Notes: generated by a model from the sequence alone, not told the origin. A DNA stretch of 64,000 nt from Peteryoungia rhizophila (GCF_004912145.1 NZ_STGT01000001.1:930001-994000), one strand, 5' to 3'; shown: positions 8,817 through 18,150, counted from the first letter of the stretch. Numbers and translations are program-made.

Positions 8817-10055
8817 TCAAGCCTTGATCGCATCCTTGAGCGGCTTGACCAGGTCCAGCTTCTCCCAGGAGAAGGAACCATCGCGGCCAGCCTTGCGGCC
8901 GAAATGGCCGTAGGCGGACGTCTTAGCATAGATCGGCTTGTTCAGGTCAAGATGGCGGCGGATGCCCGATGGGGACAAGTCCATGACCTTGCGGATACCG
9001 GCCTCGACCTCGTCCTCGGTCACCTTGCCGGTGCCATGCAGGTCGACATAGATCGACAGCGGCTGGGCAATGCCGATCGCATAGGAGATCTGGATCGTGC
9101 AACGCTCGGCGAGACCGGCGGCAACGACGTTCTTGGCGAGGTAACGGGCGGCGTAGGCGGCCGAACGGTCGACCTTGGTCGTGTCCTTGCCGGAGAAGGC
9201 ACCGCCGCCATGGGGGGCAGCACCGCCATAGGTGTCGACGATGATCTTGCGGCCGGTGAGGCCGGCGTCACCATCCGGGCCGCCGATGACGAACTTGCCG
9301 GTCGGGTTGATGTACCAGGCGCAATCGTCGGCGATCTTCAACTCGCCCAAGGCTTCGCGGATGAAGGGTTCGACGACCTCGCGGACCTTCTTGGAATCCC
9401 AGTTCTCGTCGAGATGCTGGGTGGACAGAACGATCGAGGTCGCTTCGGCCGGCTTGCCGTCGACGTAGCGGACGGTGACCTGGCTCTTGGCATCGGGGCC
9501 GAGCTTGCCGACATCGCCCTCGCCCTTCTTGCGGGCGGTCGACAGCGTCTGCAGGATCTTGTGGGAGTAATAGATCGGGGCCGGCATCAGGTCCGGCGTT
9601 TCCTTGCAGGCATAACCGAACATGATGCCCTGGTCGCCGGCGCCTTCGCTGTTGGAGCTATCGGCTGCCTGGTCAACGCCCTGGGCGATATGGGCCGACT
9701 GCGAGTGCAGCAGCACGTCGATCTTGGCCGTCTTCCAGTGGAAACCGTCCTGCTCGTAGCCGATGTCACGGATGGCCTTGCGGGCGGCGGACTTGAACTT
9801 GGCGGGGTTGATGACCTCGTTGCCGTTCTTGTCGGTCTTCATCAGGCTCGACGGAAGTCGCACTTCGCCGGCGATGACGACGCGATTGGTGGTGGCAAGG
9901 GTTTCGCAGGCGATGCGCACGGTCCAGGGATCGACCCCGGTCTTGGCTGCTTCACGGTAGACCAGGTCAACGATTTCGTCGGAAATTCGGTCACAGACCT
10001 TGTCCGGATGACCTTCGGAAACGGATTCGCTGGTGAAGAGGTAGTTTGCGCGCAT
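8817..10055 (-). CDS. metK: S-adenosylmethionine synthetase
   Basis: Methionine adenosyltransferase (ATP + methionine to SAM), 412 residues. It opens [20 protein letters not shown], where SEGHPDK carries the catalytic His and Asp region. Later segments match the family: [11 protein letters not shown] (ATP site) and [19 protein letters not shown] (phosphate-binding loop). The start is the ATG at 10055 after an AGGGGAA ribosome site; an upstream in-frame codon at 10127 would only add a non-conserved leader. It is the first gene of metK-trmB and has a striking palindrome in its promoter region. Confidence 0.97.
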   Translation of the reverse strand: MRANYLFTSESVSEGHPDKVCDRISDEIVDLVYREAAKTGVDPWTVRIACETLATTNRVVIAGEVRLPSSLMKTDKNGNEVINPAKFKSAARKAIRDIGYEQDGFHWKTAKIDVLLHSQSAHIAQGVDQAADSSNSEGAGDQGIMFGYACKETPDLMPAPIYYSHKILQTLSTARKKGEGDVGKLGPDAKSQVTVRYVDGKPAEATSIVLSTQHLDENWDSKKVREVVEPFIREALGELKIADDCAWYINPTGKFVIGGPDGDAGLTGRKIIVDTYGGAAPHGGGAFSGKDTTKVDRSAAYAARYLAKNVVAAGLAERCTIQISYAIGIAQPLSIYVDLHGTGKVTEDEVEAGIRKVMDLSPSGIRRHLDLNKPIYAKTSAYGHFGRKAGRDGSFSWEKLDLVKPLKDAIKA

Positions 10056-10124
10056 CGGGATTCCCCTCAAAGTATGGATTTCGGCATCGTTACTCAGTTC
10101 AAGCGACGATGACAAGGACACAAC

Positions 10125-10146
10125 CACATAAATATATCTTTATGTG
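10125..10146 (-). promoter_or_regulatory. Candidate operator palindrome upstream of metK
   Basis: CACATAAA (10125-10132) and TTTATGTG (10139-10146) are perfect 8-bp inverted arms around a 6-bp AT core, so 20 of 22 positions are symmetric. The site lies about 70-90 bp upstream of the metK ATG, where a repressor would cover the promoter. SAM- or SAH-responsive ArsR-type regulators are known for methionine-cycle genes in proteobacteria; the assignment to one of them is inference. Confidence 0.5.
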
Positions 10147-10168
10147 AGTAAACATTTCCTTCCGCGCA

Positions 10169-10193
10169 TAAAAAAAGCGGCCCTGCGGCCGCT
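10169..10193 (-). terminator. Rho-independent terminator of phrR
   Basis: On the minus strand a 7-bp stem AGCGGCC / GGCCGCT with a 4-nt loop (10176-10193) runs into seven T residues (10176-10170). It lies 25 bp after the phrR stop codon and isolates phrR from metK. Confidence 0.85.
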
Positions 10194-10217
10194 CTCTTGG
10201 ATCAGGACGTCAGACGT

Positions 10218-10637
10218 TCATTCGCTGTCGGCTTCAGCCGCCAATGCCTTGACCAGATCGACGATCTTGCGGCGAACCTTGGCGTCGCTGATCTTCACGA
10301 AAGCGCGGTTCAGCTGCAGGCCTTCGGAGGACGACAGGAAGTCTACGACATAGTTGGAGCTGGAGGCTTCAGCCATGCCGGCTGCGCCCGATGTCTGCTC
10401 GCCCGGCGCATCCTCGAAGAAGAAGGAGACCGGCACCGTCAAAATGTTAGAAATATTCTGAAGGCGGCTCGCGCCGACGCGGTTGGTTCCCTTTTCGTAT
10501 TTCTGGATCTGCTGGAAGGTGATCCCGAGGCTTTCACCAAGTTTTTCCTGGCTCATGCCAAGCATCGTGCGACGAAGCCTGATCCGGCTCCCGACATGGA
10601 TGTCAATCGGGTTCGGCTTCTTCTTGTTCTCGATCAT
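10218..10637 (-). CDS. phrR: XRE-family transcriptional regulator, PhrR-like
   Basis: DNA-binding regulator of 139 residues with a Cro/CI-type helix-turn-helix near residues 15-70 (GSRIRLRRTMLGMSQEKLGE and GITFQQIQKYEKGTNRV) and a C-terminal tail with a conserved VDLVKAL segment. In Sinorhizobium, PhrR (low-pH-inducible) is encoded immediately downstream of actA, the lnt homologue; the same order is seen here. Many rhizobial chromosomes carry several close paralogues of this HTH type, so the symbol rests on synteny. The targets are unknown. A clear terminator follows it. Confidence 0.85.
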   Translation of the reverse strand: MIENKKKPNPIDIHVGSRIRLRRTMLGMSQEKLGESLGITFQQIQKYEKGTNRVGASRLQNISNILTVPVSFFFEDAPGEQTSGAAGMAEASSSNYVVDFLSSSEGLQLNRAFVKISDAKVRRKIVDLVKALAAEADSE

Positions 10638-10683
10638 TAATGTCGTCCTGACAAATTGTTGGCGCTCCGACCAGAACCCCGCG

Positions 10684-10733
10684 CTCGCGAAACCATAACG
10701 ATACGTTGTACTCGCGAACGCTGAACTTTCAGC
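10684..10733 (-). promoter_or_regulatory. Repeat motifs in the phrR upstream region
   Basis: The octamer CTCGCGAA occurs twice in direct orientation, at 10684-10691 and 10711-10718, 27 bp apart. Next to the second copy is an inverted repeat GCTGAA-CT-TTCAGC (10720-10733). These lie 47-96 bp upstream of the phrR start and are candidate regulator sites, possibly for autoregulation. Confidence 0.3.
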
Positions 10734-10784
10734 ATACTTGTAGAGTACCGGTCCGAGCCACTATGCAATTTTAGGGGTTTTCGG

Positions 10785-12374
10785 TCAATTCGTCCGCCTA
10801 ATAAAACCCAGACTAGAAAATAGGGCAATCATGGCCAATACAGCGAACACCAACCAGAAGTTTAATAGGTGAGATTGAATGTTCCGTTTGGGCTCTGAAT
10901 TGACATCAAGGGTTGCATCCGCGGCTCCGGACGCGTTCAGCACCAGGCCGTCAACCACGCGCCCATATTGGTCTACGACTGCCGAAATTCCGTTATTGGC
11001 CACCCGGACCAGGGGAACGCCGGTCTCAACGGCGCGTAGCCGGGCCTGCAGGAAGTGCTGGTAGGGGCCCGGCGTCGACCCAAACCAGGCGTCGTTCGTC
11101 ACGTTCAGGATCGCGTTTGCACCGGCGAGGTCCGGCGCGATTTCACCCGGAAAGATCACCTCGTAGCAGATCAGCGGATAGAAGCCGACGCCCGAGGGGA
11201 GTGTCAGCGGCGTACGACTGGACGCGGCGGTGAAACCGCCCGGCAGACTGATCAACTCCTCGATGCCGAACCGACTCAGGAGAGCTTCGAAGGGGACGTA
11301 TTCGCCGAAGGGTGTCAGATGCACCTTGTCGCTCGCGCCGATCATCTGGCCCTTGTCGTCGATCATGTAGACCGAATTGTAGTAGAGCGGCGGTTGGCCG
11401 GCACCCCTTTCCTCCGCACGGACCGCGCCGGTCAGCAGAATTTGCCCGTCCTGGAGCACGTCACCGATACGAACGAGCGCATCCGGGTTTTCGGTCAGGA
11501 TGAAGGGGACGGAGGTTTCAGGCCAGATGATCACATCAGGTCGCGGTTTGCCTTCTTCGGGGGCTGCCGCGCTGAGGCTCAGGTGCTTTTCGAAAATCCC
11601 GATGCGATCCGTATTCTCCATCTTCTGCGATTGGTCGATGGCCGGCTGGACGAGACGGACCGTGAGCGTCTCGTCCGCTTCAGTCGGCGGAGCGACGTAG
11701 AGGCGATAGCCGCCGTAGCCGAAATGGGCGGTGAGCAGCAGAGCGGCGAGCAGCAGGCCGGGCCATGCGCCGCGGCGCGTGCCGAGAAGGGCGGGCGCTG
11801 CGAAGACATAAATGGCGAGTGGCGTGATCGCGAGGATGCCGAGCAGATAACTGGACTGCATCATCAGCGGAACGGGCATCGCGGCATAACCGATCGCGTT
11901 CCAGGGAAATCCCGTCGCGACCACACTGCGCAGCCACTCGACCAGACCGAAGGCGGCGGCAAGGGCGGCTATCCGGCCCATGCCGTCGGACCAGATGAGA
12001 CGCGCCAGCATGGTGGCCAGCCCATAGAAGATCGCCAGCACTGCGGGGAGCCCGAGCACGGCGAGCGGAATTGCCCAGGCAAACTCGTCGGCTTCGAGCA
12101 GAAGGGCATTGCCGAGCCACCAGAGGCCACTGACAAAATAGCCGAAGCCGAAGAACCAGCCTGTCCAGAAGGAAGAGGACAGCCCTGCCCTGCCCGTTTC
12201 GGCATTTCCCGTCGCCCCATCCAGAAGCCAGACGAGCAGCGTGAAAGAGACGAACATCGAAGCGAAGATGTCGAAGGGTGGAAGGGCAAGCGCCCCGATC
12301 GCTCCTGCGAGAACTGCGAGACCTGCTCGTCTCACGCCCCACAGCAGCAAGATCCTCGCTGCCAAAGCCTGCAT
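10785..12374 (-). CDS. lnt: Apolipoprotein N-acyltransferase
   Basis: Inner-membrane enzyme that adds the third acyl chain to the N-terminal Cys of lipoproteins. About 529 residues: six or more membrane helices in the first 230 residues (for example VLAGAIGALALPPFDIFA), then a periplasmic carbon-nitrogen hydrolase domain. The catalytic triad is readable: Glu in IIWPETSVPF, Lys in DKVHLTPFGEYVPF and Cys in PLICYEVIFPG. A last TM helix lies near the C-terminus. I chose the ATG at 12374 because AAGGGG sits five bases before it; a GTG at 12380 is possible. Its rhizobial homologue is known as actA, needed for acid tolerance. It is followed by phrR. Confidence 0.95.
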   Translation of the reverse strand: MQALAARILLLWGVRRAGLAVLAGAIGALALPPFDIFASMFVSFTLLVWLLDGATGNAETGRAGLSSSFWTGWFFGFGYFVSGLWWLGNALLLEADEFAWAIPLAVLGLPAVLAIFYGLATMLARLIWSDGMGRIAALAAAFGLVEWLRSVVATGFPWNAIGYAAMPVPLMMQSSYLLGILAITPLAIYVFAAPALLGTRRGAWPGLLLAALLLTAHFGYGGYRLYVAPPTEADETLTVRLVQPAIDQSQKMENTDRIGIFEKHLSLSAAAPEEGKPRPDVIIWPETSVPFILTENPDALVRIGDVLQDGQILLTGAVRAEERGAGQPPLYYNSVYMIDDKGQMIGASDKVHLTPFGEYVPFEALLSRFGIEELISLPGGFTAASSRTPLTLPSGVGFYPLICYEVIFPGEIAPDLAGANAILNVTNDAWFGSTPGPYQHFLQARLRAVETGVPLVRVANNGISAVVDQYGRVVDGLVLNASGAADATLDVNSEPKRNIQSHLLNFWLVFAVLAMIALFSSLGFIRRTN

Positions 12375-12464
12375 GTCCACCCCTTATGCCCACGAATCAA
12401 CCGCCGGCAGTCTCCCAAAAAACAGGGGGCGTGTCGCGGTTTTCGGTGCGGAAGGTTCCGACCG

Positions 12465-13763
12465 TCAGGACGACGGTCGGGCGGTGTTCTCTACCGGGGT
12501 CTCGATCACCTCGAGGACTGGCTCGGCGGCAGGCTCGACGATCGGCTCGGCAGGTGCTGCGGTGGCCTTGGGCGCGCGGGGCTTTGCCGGTGCCCTGGTC
12601 CGCGCCTTGGGTGCAGCTTCCTGCGTGGGAGCCACAGCCTTTGGCGCCTTGGCATCGACTTCGCCGTCGGCGCGGGTATCGACCTCACCCTTTGCCGTTG
12701 CGCGGCGCCGTGCGCCGGCACGCTTGCGGGAGACGCGGACCCGCTTGACCCGACGGGGATCGGCATCGAGGATATGGAATTCGAAGCCCGGAAGCGCCTG
12801 CACCACCTCACCGCGGGCCGGGATGCGGCCGAGTGCGGAGAAGATCAGGCCGCCCAGCGTGTCGACGTCTTCCAGGCGATCCTTGATGTCGAAATCGGGA
12901 CCAATCGCTTCGGCGATCTCTTCCAGTTCGACGCGGGCATCGGCGATCAGAACATCGTCGGAGACGCGGCTGAACATGACTTCTTCATCGTCGTGTTCAT
13001 CATCGATATCGCCGATGACCATTTCAACGATGTCCTCGTGGCTGACGAGACCGTCGGTGCCACCATATTCGTCGATGACGAGTGCCATCTGGGTGCGGGC
13101 CGCCTGCATGCGGCTCATAAGGTCCGAGGCGAGCATGGAGGGCGGCACGAAGAGGATCGACCGGATGATGCCGGCTTCGGCGACCGTCTTCATGAGATCG
13201 ATGCGAGCAAGGTCGAAGTCTATCTTCGGCTTGGCCGGCTTTTCGACCTTTTCCGCACCGTTTACGGCTGCGGCCGGTTTCGCCACGCGCTTGCGGCTAC
13301 GGGCCTGCTTGGTGACGTAGGACAGGAGGTCCCGGATGTGGACCATGCCGCGCGGGTCATCGAGCGTTTCGGCATAAACGGGCATGCGCGACCGGCCGGA
13401 CACATCGAAGATTGTCATGAGTTCGCCGATGGTGACGCTCTGATCCACCGCTTCGATATCGACGCGCGGGACCATGATGTCCTCGACACGGATCTCGCGG
13501 AAGCGGAGAATGTTGTTAAGCATCGCCCGCTCTTCGGGCGTGAAGGCCTCGCCCAACTGCGCGTCGGCATTCAGGGCGACCGTCAGATCCTCGCGCAGGC
13601 TGGTGGAGGAAGACGGCTTCAAGATGCGGGCCAGGCGGGCCCAGAAGGATGGGGATTGTCGGGCCGAGCTATCCGCTCGGGGGGGACTACTGCCCTCTTC
13701 GGAAGAGGATCCCTCGTTACTCTCTTTGGCCTCAGGGGCCGTTTTCGTCGCAAAATCGGTCAT
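12465..13763 (-). CDS. corC: CorC/TlyC-family CBS-domain protein
   Basis: Cytosolic protein of 432 residues with a CBS pair (from about residue 85, RVEDIMVPRVDIEAVD) and a C-terminal CorC/HlyC transporter-associated domain. The segment QMALVIDEYGGTDGLVSHED is the family hallmark. Such proteins are linked to magnesium/cobalt efflux, and many are annotated as hemolysin, a label that says little about real function. A Ser/Glu-rich N-terminal stretch and an Ala/Pro/Lys-rich tail of about 90 residues after the conserved core are low-complexity and probably disordered. It lies between ybeY and lnt, as in many proteobacteria. Confidence 0.9.
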   Translation of the reverse strand: MTDFATKTAPEAKESNEGSSSEEGSSPPRADSSARQSPSFWARLARILKPSSSTSLREDLTVALNADAQLGEAFTPEERAMLNNILRFREIRVEDIMVPRVDIEAVDQSVTIGELMTIFDVSGRSRMPVYAETLDDPRGMVHIRDLLSYVTKQARSRKRVAKPAAAVNGAEKVEKPAKPKIDFDLARIDLMKTVAEAGIIRSILFVPPSMLASDLMSRMQAARTQMALVIDEYGGTDGLVSHEDIVEMVIGDIDDEHDDEEVMFSRVSDDVLIADARVELEEIAEAIGPDFDIKDRLEDVDTLGGLIFSALGRIPARGEVVQALPGFEFHILDADPRRVKRVRVSRKRAGARRRATAKGEVDTRADGEVDAKAPKAVAPTQEAAPKARTRAPAKPRAPKATAAPAEPIVEPAAEPVLEVIETPVENTARPSS

Positions 13764-13775
13764 TGTTCCAAACTA

Positions 13776-14282
13776 TCAGATCGGGTCTTGTCCCGCATAG
13801 GGGTCAGATAGGCCAAGTTTCGCCAGAATGCGAGTCTCCAGCGCTTCCATTTTTTCGGCATCGTCCGTTTCGATGTGATCGTAGCCGAAGAGATGCAGAA
13901 ATCCGTGGACCATCAAATGGGTCAGATGCTCCTCGAAACTTTTTTCCAGATCGACCGCCTCGCGCTCCACCGTCTCGCGGGCAATGATGATGTCGCCGAG
14001 CATCGGCCCCGGCATCTTGCCCGGGGTCAGCGGATAGGCGGGAAAGGACAGGACATTGGTCGCCTTGTCCTTGTCGCGCCATTCGGCATTGATTTCGCGG
14101 ATCATTTCGTCATCTGCGAAGACAAGCGAGACCTCCGTCCGCTGCTTCGGAAAGGGCTGGCCTTCGCTCGCAGCAAGATGGCTCTCAGCCGCGCCGAGAA
14201 CGCGCGTGGCCAAAGCCTCCAGCGCGGTCTCGTCTTCCCAGCCGTCGGCTTCGACGGCGATCTGTATGTCCAACTGGCTCAT
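13776..14282 (-). CDS. ybeY: Endoribonuclease YbeY
   Basis: Metal-dependent single-strand RNase needed for 16S rRNA 3' end maturation and ribosome quality control; in Sinorhizobium it also affects sRNA regulation. The 168-residue protein carries the zinc site HGFLHLFGYDH with His126, His130 and His136, preceded by the conserved ATNVLSFPAYP segment. The tail after about 145 is ordinary for the family. The gene starts 20 bp after the phoH stop and ends 12 bp before corC/tlyC, the usual phoH-ybeY-corC-lnt order. Confidence 0.96.
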   Translation of the reverse strand: MSQLDIQIAVEADGWEDETALEALATRVLGAAESHLAASEGQPFPKQRTEVSLVFADDEMIREINAEWRDKDKATNVLSFPAYPLTPGKMPGPMLGDIIIARETVEREAVDLEKSFEEHLTHLMVHGFLHLFGYDHIETDDAEKMEALETRILAKLGLSDPYAGQDPI

Positions 14283-14302
14283 CGTGTCATTGCAAAGCGG
14301 GC

Positions 14303-15358
14303 TCAGTGCTCGCTCTGCTCGCTTTCGTCCTGTACCTTGTACTTCGCGTCATAGGCCTGCACGATGCGGCCGACCAGCGGGTGGCGCACTATGTCCGTAT
14401 CCTTGAAGCGAATGACGGAGACGCCCTCCACACCCTTCAGCACCTGCAAGGCCTCGACCAGACCGGAGGTGACTCCGCGTGGCAGGTCGACCTGGCTCGG
14501 GTCGCCGGTGATGATCATGCGGCCGTTTTCACCGAGACGGGTGAGGAACATCTTCATCTGCATCGAGGTGGTGTTCTGCGCCTCATCGAGGATGATCGCG
14601 GCATTGGCGAGCGTGCGGCCGCGCATGAAGGCGAGCGGCGCAATCTCGATGACGCCGGCTGTGATGGCGCGTTCGACCTTGTCGCCGGGGATCATGTCGT
14701 AGAGCGCGTCATAAAGCGGGCGGAGATAGGGATCGACCTTCTCCTTCATGTCGCCGGGCAGGAAGCCGAGGCGTTCGCCGGCTTCGACGGCCGGGCGGGT
14801 CAATACGATGCGATCGACGACGCCACGTTCCAGGAGCTGGGCGGCATGGGCGACGGCGAGATAGGTCTTGCCGGTACCGGCGGGGCCGACGCCGAAGACC
14901 ATCTCGGACCGTTCCAGAGCGCGCATGTAGGCGTCCTGTGTCGGCGTGCGGGCCGCGATCGTCTTCTTGCGCGTAGAAATCTGGGCCATCGAGAGCTTGG
15001 CCTTGCGCTCCAGCGTCGGAAGCGAGAGCTGGTCGTCTGTGGCTACCGCCATGCGGATCGCGCCTTCGACGTCGGAGGCATCGACCGAGCCACCGCTCTG
15101 CAGGCGGGCATAGAGGAAATCGAGAGCGCGGCGGGCCTGGTTGGTCGCCTGGAGTTCACCCGTGATGGCAACCGAATTGCCACGGGCGCGAGCCTCGATC
15201 TGGAGGCGCTGCTCGAGCAGTTTCAGATGCTGGTCGAACTGGCCGAAAAGCTCGCTGGCAAGCCTATTGTTCTCGAACGTCAAGATGAAGTGATTGGCGT
15301 CGGTCGCAGGCGTGCGGACATTGCGCGAGGGTGAAGAAACCACTTCTGTTGCGTTCAA
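14303..15358 (-). CDS. phoH: PhoH-like ATPase (YbeZ)
   Basis: Cytoplasmic P-loop ATPase of the PhoH family, 351 residues, thought to work with YbeY in RNA metabolism. The P-loop reads GVGPAGTGKTYLAVAHA, with the Walker B-type segment AAIILDEAQNTT about 100 residues later and the late GDPSQVDLPRG segment. The start is a TTG at 15358 with an AGGAG nine bases upstream; no in-frame ATG exists before the conserved region. It follows miaB by 39 bp on the same strand. Confidence 0.95.
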   Translation of the reverse strand: MNATEVVSSPSRNVRTPATDANHFILTFENNRLASELFGQFDQHLKLLEQRLQIEARARGNSVAITGELQATNQARRALDFLYARLQSGGSVDASDVEGAIRMAVATDDQLSLPTLERKAKLSMAQISTRKKTIAARTPTQDAYMRALERSEMVFGVGPAGTGKTYLAVAHAAQLLERGVVDRIVLTRPAVEAGERLGFLPGDMKEKVDPYLRPLYDALYDMIPGDKVERAITAGVIEIAPLAFMRGRTLANAAIILDEAQNTTSMQMKMFLTRLGENGRMIITGDPSQVDLPRGVTSGLVEALQVLKGVEGVSVIRFKDTDIVRHPLVGRIVQAYDAKYKVQDESEQSEH

Positions 15359-15397
15359 GCGATCAGGCTCCTGTTCGATCAGGTTCAGGCCCTCACT

Positions 15398-16792
15398 CTA
15401 ACCCTCTGCCACCTCGGCAAACAAGCTGTTTGGGCCGGCTGCGGTGATTCGTACCTGTATAATGTCACCGATTTGCGATGACTTTGCATCAAGATTCACA
15501 GAGTGCAGCCAGGGCGAACGGCCAATCAGCTGTCCCGGCATGCGGCCCGGCTTCTCGAGAAGCAGATCGATGGTCTTGCCGATCATCGATTGCATGAAGG
15601 CCTGCTGCTGTTCGAGCAGCAAAGCCTGGAGTCGTGCCAGGCGTTCGGTCTTCACATCTTCGGCGACGTGATCGGGCAGATCGGCGCCGGGCGTGCCGGG
15701 ACGTGTCGAATACTTGAACGAATAAGCCTGCGCGTAGTTCACTTCGCGCACGAGGGCCATCGTGTCTTCGAAATCGGCCTCGGTCTCGCCAGGGAAACCG
15801 ACGATGAAATCGCCCGAGAGCGCGATATCGGGCCGGACGGAGCGGATGCGCTCGATGAGGGCGACGTATTCGGAGGCCTTGTGGCGGCGGTTCATGGCTT
15901 TCAGGATCCGGTCGGAGCCGGCCTGCACGGGCAGATGCAGATAGGGCATCAGCATGCGCAGGTCGCGATGCGCCTCGATGAGGCGATCATCCATGTCGCG
16001 CGGGTGGCTGGTGGTGTAGCGCAGGCGGGCGAGGCCCGGGATTTCCGCGAGCTTGTAGAGGAGATCGCCGAGGCCGATCGCCCTGCCCTCTCCATCCTCG
16101 CCATGCCAGGCATTGACGTTCTGGCCGAGCAGGGTGAGCTCGCGCACGCCACTGTCGACCAGACGCCGGGCTTCGGTCATAAGCTGGGAGAGTGGACGGG
16201 AGACTTCCGAGCCACGGGTATAGGGCACGACGCAGAAGGTGCAGAACTTGTCGCAGCCTTCCTGCACTGTGAGGAAGGCGGTGACGGAGCGCGGCTTGCC
16301 GATCACCTTGGTCGGATCCGGCAGATGCTCGAACTTGTCTTCCAGTGCGTATTCGGTATCGACCACGCGCTCACCGGCACGGGCCTTGTGAAGAGCCTGC
16401 GGCAGGCGGTGATAGGTTTGCGGGCCAATGACCACGTCAACGGCGGGCTCGCGGCGGGAGATCTCCTCGCCTTCGGCCTGGGCGACGCAGCCGGCGACGC
16501 CGATCATGAATTCCTTGCCTTCGGCTGCACGGGCCTTCTTGTGCTCGCGCAGGCGCCCGAGCGCCGAATAGACCTTCTCGGCGGCCTTTTCGCGGATGTG
16601 ACAGGTGTTGAGCAGGACGAGATCGGCCTCTTCCATGACCTCGGTCGGGGCATAGCCATCGGCCGCCAGAGCATCGGCCATGCGGCCGCTGTCATAGACG
16701 TTCATCTGGCAGCCATAGGTCTTGATGAAGACCTTGCGGGTGTTGGCGCCCGGCAGCGAGGTTTCGGTGAGGCTAACGGTTTCCTGGGTCAT
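15398..16792 (-). CDS. miaB: tRNA-2-methylthio-N6-dimethylallyladenosine synthase
   Basis: Radical-SAM methylthiotransferase converting i6A37 to ms2i6A37 in tRNAs that read UNN codons. The 464-residue protein has two iron-sulfur sites: Cys28 ([12 protein letters not shown]), Cys64 and Cys102 in the N-terminal MTTase domain, and Cys180, Cys184 and Cys187 (CDKFCTFC) in the radical-SAM core. A TRAM-type RNA-binding domain closes the protein. It sits in the mur, acyltransferase, miaB, phoH, ybeY run on the minus strand. Confidence 0.96.
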   Translation of the reverse strand: MTQETVSLTETSLPGANTRKVFIKTYGCQMNVYDSGRMADALAADGYAPTEVMEEADLVLLNTCHIREKAAEKVYSALGRLREHKKARAAEGKEFMIGVAGCVAQAEGEEISRREPAVDVVIGPQTYHRLPQALHKARAGERVVDTEYALEDKFEHLPDPTKVIGKPRSVTAFLTVQEGCDKFCTFCVVPYTRGSEVSRPLSQLMTEARRLVDSGVRELTLLGQNVNAWHGEDGEGRAIGLGDLLYKLAEIPGLARLRYTTSHPRDMDDRLIEAHRDLRMLMPYLHLPVQAGSDRILKAMNRRHKASEYVALIERIRSVRPDIALSGDFIVGFPGETEADFEDTMALVREVNYAQAYSFKYSTRPGTPGADLPDHVAEDVKTERLARLQALLLEQQQAFMQSMIGKTIDLLLEKPGRMPGQLIGRSPWLHSVNLDAKSSQIGDIIQVRITAAGPNSLFAEVAEG

Positions 16793-16849
16793 GGGCCGCT
16801 ATTTAGTGGTTTTCTCCCGGCGATTAAACCGAAAAATTGGCCAGCGTGC

Positions 16850-17647
16850 TCAGTGGCGGCGGCGGCCGCGCAGATGGGCGAGCAGCATGGCGCGCAATTG
16901 CTCCTCGATGCGGATGGCGAGCGCCTTGCGGCTGTCGCCCTTCTTGAACTCGACCGTCTCGCCAAATGTGACATCGACATCCAACGCGCCGGCACGCAAA
17001 ACGCCGATCAGATGCTCCACCAAACCGACGTCACCCGGCCAGCCGGCGATGGGACGGTGGTAACGCCCCATGGGCATGCCCTGAACGCGGGTATAGGCGA
17101 TGGCGACGGGCTGGACATGCACGACCCCCTCCCCCTCTTTCGGCAAGGCGGCGGCGGCGGCGCCGAAAAGCGACGACTTGATGCCGAGTATGCGGTTGCC
17201 GTCCGAGGTCGTGCCTTCCGGGAAGAGCACGACGATTTCGCCATCGGCCATGCGCGCGGCGATTTCGTTGACCTGGTCGCCGGTGCGGCGCTTCTCCTCA
17301 CGCACCACGAAGATCGTCTTCTGCAGCCGAGCAAGAAACCCGAAGACCGGCCAGGAGGCCACTTCGGTCTTGGCGATAAAGGCCACATCGGCGAGCGAGC
17401 CGAGAACGAGGATATCCTTCCAGGAGGCGTGGTTGGCGGCGATCATCAGCGGGCGGCGGGTATCGAGCTTGCCGTGGACGTGGACCCGGATGCCAAGGAA
17501 CCAGAGCGCCATCCGGTGCCACTGGCGCGGCAGACGGCGGCGGAGCGGCCAGTCGAAGCGCAGTGCCAGCAGTTGCACCGGAATCAGCAGGCCGGAAACG
17601 ACCAGCAGCACGACGAGGAAAATGCCGACCCTCAGCCAGTTGATCAC
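16850..17647 (-). CDS. plsC: 1-acyl-sn-glycerol-3-phosphate acyltransferase family protein (PlsC/OlsA-like)
   Basis: Membrane-bound acyltransferase of 265 residues. It has an N-terminal hydrophobic anchor (VGIFLVVLLVVSGLLIPVQ), the catalytic HX4D box in NHASWKD, and the substrate motif VVLFPEGTTSDGNR. Two roles are possible in rhizobia: making phosphatidic acid (PlsC) or acylating lyso-ornithine lipid (OlsA), the second step after OlsB, which is encoded at 33800. The two subfamilies are hard to separate by eye. Its place next to the fur/mur gene matches the Sinorhizobium locus I remember being studied as an AGP acyltransferase. Confidence 0.87.
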   Translation of the reverse strand: MINWLRVGIFLVVLLVVSGLLIPVQLLALRFDWPLRRRLPRQWHRMALWFLGIRVHVHGKLDTRRPLMIAANHASWKDILVLGSLADVAFIAKTEVASWPVFGFLARLQKTIFVVREEKRRTGDQVNEIAARMADGEIVVLFPEGTTSDGNRILGIKSSLFGAAAAALPKEGEGVVHVQPVAIAYTRVQGMPMGRYHRPIAGWPGDVGLVEHLIGVLRAGALDVDVTFGETVEFKKGDSRKALAIRIEEQLRAMLLAHLRGRRRH

Positions 17648-17677
17648 GCGAGCCTCACTGGCATGGCGAGCATCGGC

Positions 17678-18106
17678 TCACTTCTCGTCCTTCGACAGCG
17701 GGATGCCATAGAGCTCGAGGCGGTGGCCGACAAGGCGGAAGCCGTGTTCGCGGGCAATGCGCTCCTGCAGTGCCTCGATTTCTGGCGAATGAAATTCGAC
17801 GACGGTGCCGGTCTTCAGATCGATCAGGTGGTCGTGATGTTCTTCCGGCACGGTTTCATAGCGCGACCGGCCATCGCGAAAGTCGTGGCGTTCGATGATG
17901 CCGGCGTCCTCGAAGAGCTTGACGGTACGGTAGACCGTCGAGATCGAGATCTTGGCGTCGACCTTGGATGACCGACGATAGAGCTCCTCGACATCGGGGT
18001 GATCGTCCGAATCCTCGAGGATGCGGGCGATGACGCGGCGCTGTTCGGTCATGCGCATGCCGCGTTCGGCACACAGCGCTTCCAGGGATTTCAGGGCGTC
18101 ATTCAT
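17678..18106 (-). CDS. mur: Fur-family regulator, Mur type
   Basis: Metal-responsive repressor of 142 residues. In rhizobia this Fur homologue senses manganese and represses Mn uptake genes such as sitABCD, while iron control is left largely to RirA and Irr. The winged-helix half reads MRMTEQRRVIARILE and KISISTVYRTVKLFEDAG; the metal and dimer region contains EEHHDHLIDL. Unlike many Fur proteins no CxxC pairs are seen in the C-terminal half, consistent with Mur. The ATG at 18106 is preferred; the longer frame would need a TTG at 18142. Confidence 0.9.
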   Translation of the reverse strand: MNDALKSLEALCAERGMRMTEQRRVIARILEDSDDHPDVEELYRRSSKVDAKISISTVYRTVKLFEDAGIIERHDFRDGRSRYETVPEEHHDHLIDLKTGTVVEFHSPEIEALQERIAREHGFRLVGHRLELYGIPLSKDEK

Positions 18107-18150
18107 TGTGTCAGCATATCCGCAGATGGTCGGTTCGTCCAACCGACCGG

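Noticed and set aside
10056..10217. SAM riboswitch before metK
   Set aside because: No SAM-I or SAM-II core structure was recognised; the region is dominated by a DNA palindrome and the phrR terminator.
11055..13811. 918-residue plus-strand open frame across lnt and corC
   Set aside because: It is antisense to two well-supported genes, shows no family motif and has an Arg/Gly/Asp-rich composition typical of GC-rich shadow frames.
15503..17971. 822-residue plus-strand open frame opposite miaB, plsC and mur
   Set aside because: Antisense shadow with no domain match.
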